From assembly GCA_020746105.1 (NCBI GenBank), contig CM036617.1, positions 178,898,412-178,962,411 on the forward strand: DNA of 64,000 bases, written 5' to 3'. A program made the position numbers and the translations under genes. This document shows, piece by piece, positions 59,281-64,000 of this stretch; position 1 is the first letter of the stretch, and each line of letters begins with the position of its first letter. This DNA comes from Trogon surrucura (Eukaryota; Chordata; Aves; Trogoniformes; Trogonidae). The notes under the pieces were generated by a model. It saw nothing but the letters and a program-made list of their open reading frames with translations, had not been told where the DNA came from and made no database searches.

Positions 59281-62203
59281 GGAGAGCTCGAAGAAGAGGA
59301 CTGCTGAACAGCTGCCCATCACAGAGCGTCCCATGTACCAACTGCAGCAGGAGTTATACGGGCAAAACACTGTATGTGTTCATGTAATTAGTAAATATAT
59401 CGTAATGCCTAGACATAAGGGAGCTAAATTAAGTTATGGATGCCTAATCTGGCTTGCACGTAAGACCTCTATAAAGACTGTATCCCTTCTATCGTTATCA
59501 GTGAATGCTGCAGGCAATAAACAATCCTGCCGTTAGGTTTCCTTGCTTGAGCACATGGCTGCTAAATTCAGCATTTATTAGTGGTGTCTGAGAGGAAGAC
59601 TGGTGTTATTGATGAGAGTCTGTAGAAGGAATAGTTGCAGTATCACCACTACCTCTCGATCAAAACGGCTGGGAAAAATTTAACACTTAAAAATTGCTGT
59701 GCTTGGGGAAGAATTCATAGTACCTTCCACAGTAGCTGGATAATTAGAAGATACGATAGTTTTGAACAGAGTACTCTATAGGGTGAATGAGGGCTGCTTC
59801 CCCATATTTAACCACTATAAAGCTCAGTTTAGTTGGTTGTATTGCTTGTTTGGTAATGGCATTATGAAGCTGAATTAATGGTATATACAACATATCTTAA
59901 TGTTCAATAAAGGTGCTCCAATATCCCAGGCTCAGAGAGAATATTGACTGCGGAAGATATATGTGAAAAGGGAAAGACTGATGCTCCCATTTTTCATTTT
60001 CATTATGGGTGGGCCTGATAACAACCACCTTGTTTCACAGTCTGCCTGGGAAGAACTGATTTACATTTCTGCTTTGCAGCTTGTGCCTTCCCTGGGTGAA
60101 TGCCATGAAGGGTATCGTCTGGCTCACTGGTCCTTGAAGACCAGCTTCCTCACTCTGAGCTCTGACAGGTCTACAGTCCACCAAGATAAAGCTTATTAAT
60201 GTGGCAAGGTAGTGTGATGATAAGGGGTGTCAGGAGGAGGAGGGGATCCCCCACACGCTGAAGGGTGCTGCAGTGCTGCTACACAGTCAAAGCTGATTTA
60301 CATGTGTTTTTCTCACAGAAGTTTTCGAATGTATACAGACTTCAGTTACCAAAGAAATACAATACCTGCATCTGTATCCTTGCAGAATATTCATGCTTAT
60401 CAGCTGCGGGGTGACAATCCTAGGCAGAAGGGTGGCCTGGGAGCCTGATCTAGATCATATTCCTCCCAGCCAGCTGCTGGGCTCGTCATCCCTCCTACCC
60501 AGCCTTCTCGTGTTCCATCAACTCTTCTCTTGTTAACTGCAGACACGCAATGCTGGCTTAGGGCAGCAACATTTTACACTACATCCTCAGAGATGAGGCT
60601 ACAGGGAGCACAGGTGGGTCCCATTTTGCCATCTGTAAGTGGAGAAAGGTAATTTGTTACCTCCCACTGGTGCCGGGAGGTTCCATTCATTGCCATTTTG
60701 TGCTTTGCATGTGGAAGGCACGACACAAGTGCATGTTTGATACAGATATTTGCCAGAGGCTTACAAAGCTTCCCATATGGCGTCTCCACGCAGTGCTCAT
60801 TGGCTCAGGTTTTCTCTGCACGGGACTGAGGCAATAAAATAGTCTCTCTGTCAAACTGGAATCATCCAGAAACCAGCATTTACACCTCAGAAACATTTTA
60901 AAGGGCTTTCTTCCTTTCTTTCTTTTTTTTTAAGCATCTGGGAATTTTCTGCCCTTTCAAATTTTTATTCTAATTCTCACCCTAAATGCTCCCCCTCCCA
61001 CCCCATCCCTTTTCTCTTCTTTTTCTACCCAGAAAGTAAGAAAGAGCTTTAGGAGGTTGAAGTGGAAGAGTTGCATGTTAAAGTGTGACACTTTTGAAAT
61101 CACATTCCCATTTAGAGTTGGAATTGTTACTGTATGCTGAAAGTAATGCTTTCTTTCACATCGTGTCTCGACCTTAAATACACTAACGGAGGCTTTTTCC
61201 CTAGGTGTAGACAGGGAATGTTTTTTTCCTCTTTCTACCTTCAGTAATTCCCTCTGTAAAGAGAACAGTGTGCAGGGGGCATGAACAGTGCTTAAAATGG
61301 AGAGAACTTACCTCCTGCCATCCTGTTCCATCCCCTCCACTGCCCTAACAACAAAAATCATTTGCAGATTTTTAAGAGCCATATTAAATTTGAGCTAAGT
61401 CATGTTTATTTATGACTGAGAGGGATAATTTTCAGTCAAGCCTAATGACATATTACACAGTGATACATAAGGTCTTCTGCTCACTCAGGGAGGTATAAGC
61501 ACTCCTCATCACGCTTTCATAGCTCATTAATTAATTCTAGGACATCTCTGGAAGACAAAATAAATGCATGGTGCTTCAGAAGGATGTAACATATGGAGAT
61601 GAAACATAATCAGTTACAGTGAGCTGGGTGACTTGACTAAACCCAAGGCTGATATCCATGTCTGACCTGAAGGTTAGCTGATACTTCAATTCACCTCCTG
61701 CACTTACCAAAAAGGCAGCTGTAAATACAGTAGAAAAGAAGGCAAACATCACTCAAGAGAGATGTGCCTATAGGTGTTTCTTGGTTTGCCTGTCATGCTA
61801 GATATGGGACTTATTTGGGAAAAAACATTTTACCCCAAATGAAAGCTGGAAAACAAAACCAAGTATTTTAATAATTTAAAAATTATTAATTAATTCAAAA
61901 TTGAAAAATTATTAATAAATTCAAAACTGGATTTTACTTAGGAACAAACACATAACACTATCATTAAAGGTGACCTGATGGTTTTGACTAAATTCACAAG
62001 ACGTCTCGACCATCTCCACTGCTGGTCAATCTGTGACTCTATAACTGCTAGATCCCAGTGACACAAAGTTTAAAGAATATTTTTCACTCCACCTACCAAC
62101 TTTGTGACTTGGAAGAAGCATTTATCCCACTGACAGAAGGAATATCAAGACATCGAGTTGTTTAAGAGTATGAAGGCAAATATAATTTAGGAGGAGGACA
62201 AGA
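59281..62203. other. Unique sequence, no gene recognised
   Basis: Open frames are 85 codons or fewer. A pyrimidine run (CTTTCTTTC type) lies at 60908-60932. The block 61375-61560 is AT-rich and compositionally even, a candidate conserved noncoding element. A 26-bp tandem duplication lies at 61878-61929. Confidence 0.5.
61878..61929 (+). repeat. 26-bp tandem duplication
   Basis: Two adjacent 26-bp units (61878-61903 and 61904-61929) begin AAAAATTATTAAT and differ at two positions. AT-rich sequence continues on the left. It is a local duplication with no coding content. Confidence 0.88.
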
Positions 62204-62425
62204 ATCATAGAATCATATAGAATGGAAGGGACTGGAAGGGACCTGTAAAGTTCATCTAGTCCAAACCCCCTGCAGTAAGTAGGGACACCTCCCACTAGAT
62301 CAGGTTGCTCAGAACTTCATCAAGCCTAGCCTTGAATGCTTCCAGGGATGGAGCCTCTACCATCTCTCTGGACAAGCTGTTCCAGTGTTTCACCATCCTC
62401 ACAGTGAAGAACTTCTTGATACCTA
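62204..62425 (-). mobile_element. CR1 LINE 3' fragment
   Basis: A minus-strand CR1 3' end of about 220 bp. The plus strand shows the tail complement TCATAGAATCATATAGAAT, then GACTGGAAGGGACCTGTAAA, CCCCCTGCAGTAAGTAGGGA, CCACTAGATCAGGTTGCTC, TTCCAGTGTTTCACCATCC and AGTGAAGAACTTCTTGA. It matches the subfamily of the element at 23459. It ends in the complement of the codons for RKFFT, so only the last part of ORF2 remains. Confidence 0.93.
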
Positions 62426-64000
62426 AGAAACTGTGTTAAAAAATAGGGAATTGAGACCGGCTACTCCCCTTCCTCCTCCCATGCATGCCATACATGAGGT
62501 CAGCCCCACGTGGGCTGCAGAGCCCACTGGTGTGTGGCAGGAGGCCTCTCATTGTAGGACACATCCAATTTGAGGGCTGAACCCTTCACCCTTACAGCTG
62601 AGGGTGTCACAGAGTGGCTGTGCCTTCCCCAGCATTTGATGGTGGTACTATCAGCCCTGTGGCTTCTTCTTTGGGCCCCATCGCTTGTGATATGCCAGTC
62701 AGGATTAAATCAATTACCCAAGGCCACAAGACAGCTCTGCAGCTGACCTGGGTGTCCTACCTGTCTCTTGCAATGCCCAGCAAGGCATCGTCTCCTTCTT
62801 TGCAAGGCTCCAGTTTGGGCAAGAAGCTCCATGTAGTTAAATGGATGTATAAAATGGTAGAGATTTATGGATTCAGAATTTTACCCAGGCTGTTATGGTG
62901 ACTTAGGGTTGGTTCAGAACCAAATCCTTTGATCACACACACAAATTTGGGTGGTATTTGAAATCTGTGTCCGCTTCTGAAGTCTGCATCTGACTCATCT
63001 CTACCTACAGACACGGTGTTTTATGGTTTTACTTCTATTCCAGGGGGACATTTTCATGCATGCCTCGTAGCAGGCAGAGGAGGTGGGGATCTCTATGTGA
63101 TTTATATTCAAGGTAATGCATATACATAACTACATCTCTATTTCTCTAGCACATAGCGAGATATAAATTTAACTTTATTCATTTGCTGCACTAGGAAACA
63201 ATGCAGCTCCCTTGGCAACACACCAGCCACAGACTGGAGTTAGGTAGAAGAGAGATACAAAACCAGTCTCCTAATTGACTTTTTGAAGTTCTGTGCTATT
63301 TGTAGCTGTAGCAGTAATGGCAGTAAATAGACCAGTTTACGGAGACAGTAGAGAAAAAATCCACTTCACATGTTTTCTGAAGATGTCCAAGAAGTATTTC
63401 TTGTTTTGCTTTCATAGACTGTTCTGCTAGTGAGATTGCTGAAAGCAAATTCACAAACTTCTGATATTTTAAAAGGTTAAGACTTCTGGTTTTTTAAACC
63501 CAGTAATTTAATCTCTGTGTAACAGAAGATTGTATTACTGTAGAAGAAAAGTCATTTATTTAGCTGGGAATAGATGACCTTGTTGAATATGATTCACTTA
63601 TCTGTGGTTTTAGGTGAACAGCTTTTTTTAAAATTGATCAGGAGCACAAGCTGTTCTGGCAAAAAAAAAAAAGTTATTTTCCGAAAAAAGGCAATGGCTG
63701 CTTCTTTTTGTGGAAAATGTGAAGTCTAACAGGTGTAAGGCAGAACAAAATGAATGTGAAAGCAAGAACACATTTCCATATGCTATTCTGAGAGCTCTGA
63801 GAGGGACTGAATCATTTTCCACATGGAAAAGTAGGGGCGTGCACAGCCGGTGGGATATTTTTGTTCTCCAGACAAGACACGTACCTTCCCAAGGGCCACA
63901 GTAATGCCAAATCACCCTTTGAATTCCTGGGCCAAAACACCAGCATGTATCAGGAATTCGACATCCATTTCATGCAGGCACCAGTGCCAGTGTGCACAGT
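62426..64000. other. Unique sequence, nothing recognised
   Basis: No exon, RNA gene or transposon recognised. Open frames are 95 codons or fewer without domains. A poly-A run lies at about 63660. Confidence 0.55.

Overview
The window looks like a stretch of bird nuclear genome. The main evidence is at least 15 fragments of CR1 non-LTR retrotransposons. Most are cut off at the 5' end and several end in the avian CR1 tail of short ATTCTATG-type repeats (CACAGAAT on the reverse strand). Two solo LTRs of one avian endogenous-retrovirus family are also present. The bird order cannot be fixed from the sequence alone; the CR1 types would suit a neoavian bird, but that is inference.

No host protein-coding exon, tRNA, rRNA, snRNA, CpG island or CRISPR array could be supported. 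The longest open frames either lie in CR1 ORF2, lie antisense to it, or have no recognisable domain. The window therefore reads as gene desert or the inside of a very long intron: mostly AT-rich unique sequence with transposable-element remnants.

Layout. 1-7 kb is unique sequence. A plus-strand CR1 keeping the ORF2 C-terminus lies at 7.0-7.66 kb. 7.7-14.9 kb is unique, with a CpG-retaining, possibly conserved block near 11.56-11.85 kb, a pentanucleotide microsatellite and a purine tract. Short CR1 pieces lie at 14.95 and 17.69 kb, separated by a patch dense in open frames. An old solo LTR lies at 19.24-20.09 kb. CR1 pieces follow at 23.46, 29.82, 30.17, 35.53, 39.19, 40.09, 42.67 and 43.23 kb. 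A much older LINE reverse-transcriptase remnant lies at 44.5-44.9 kb and another CR1 at 47.74 kb. A 3.7-kb cluster at 50.05-53.73 kb holds a better-preserved solo LTR and two related minus-strand CR1 copies that still contain the RT FADD motif. The rest is unique sequence with one more CR1 at 62.2 kb and possible very old MIR/L2-like remnants near 37.3 and 59.1 kb.

No genes work together here. The content records retrotransposition, LTR-LTR recombination and decay. I did not find a convincing undescribed system. The points most worth checking are the ancient LINE remnant, the paired solo LTRs of different age, the in-frame deletion in one CR1 copy, and candidate conserved noncoding blocks.
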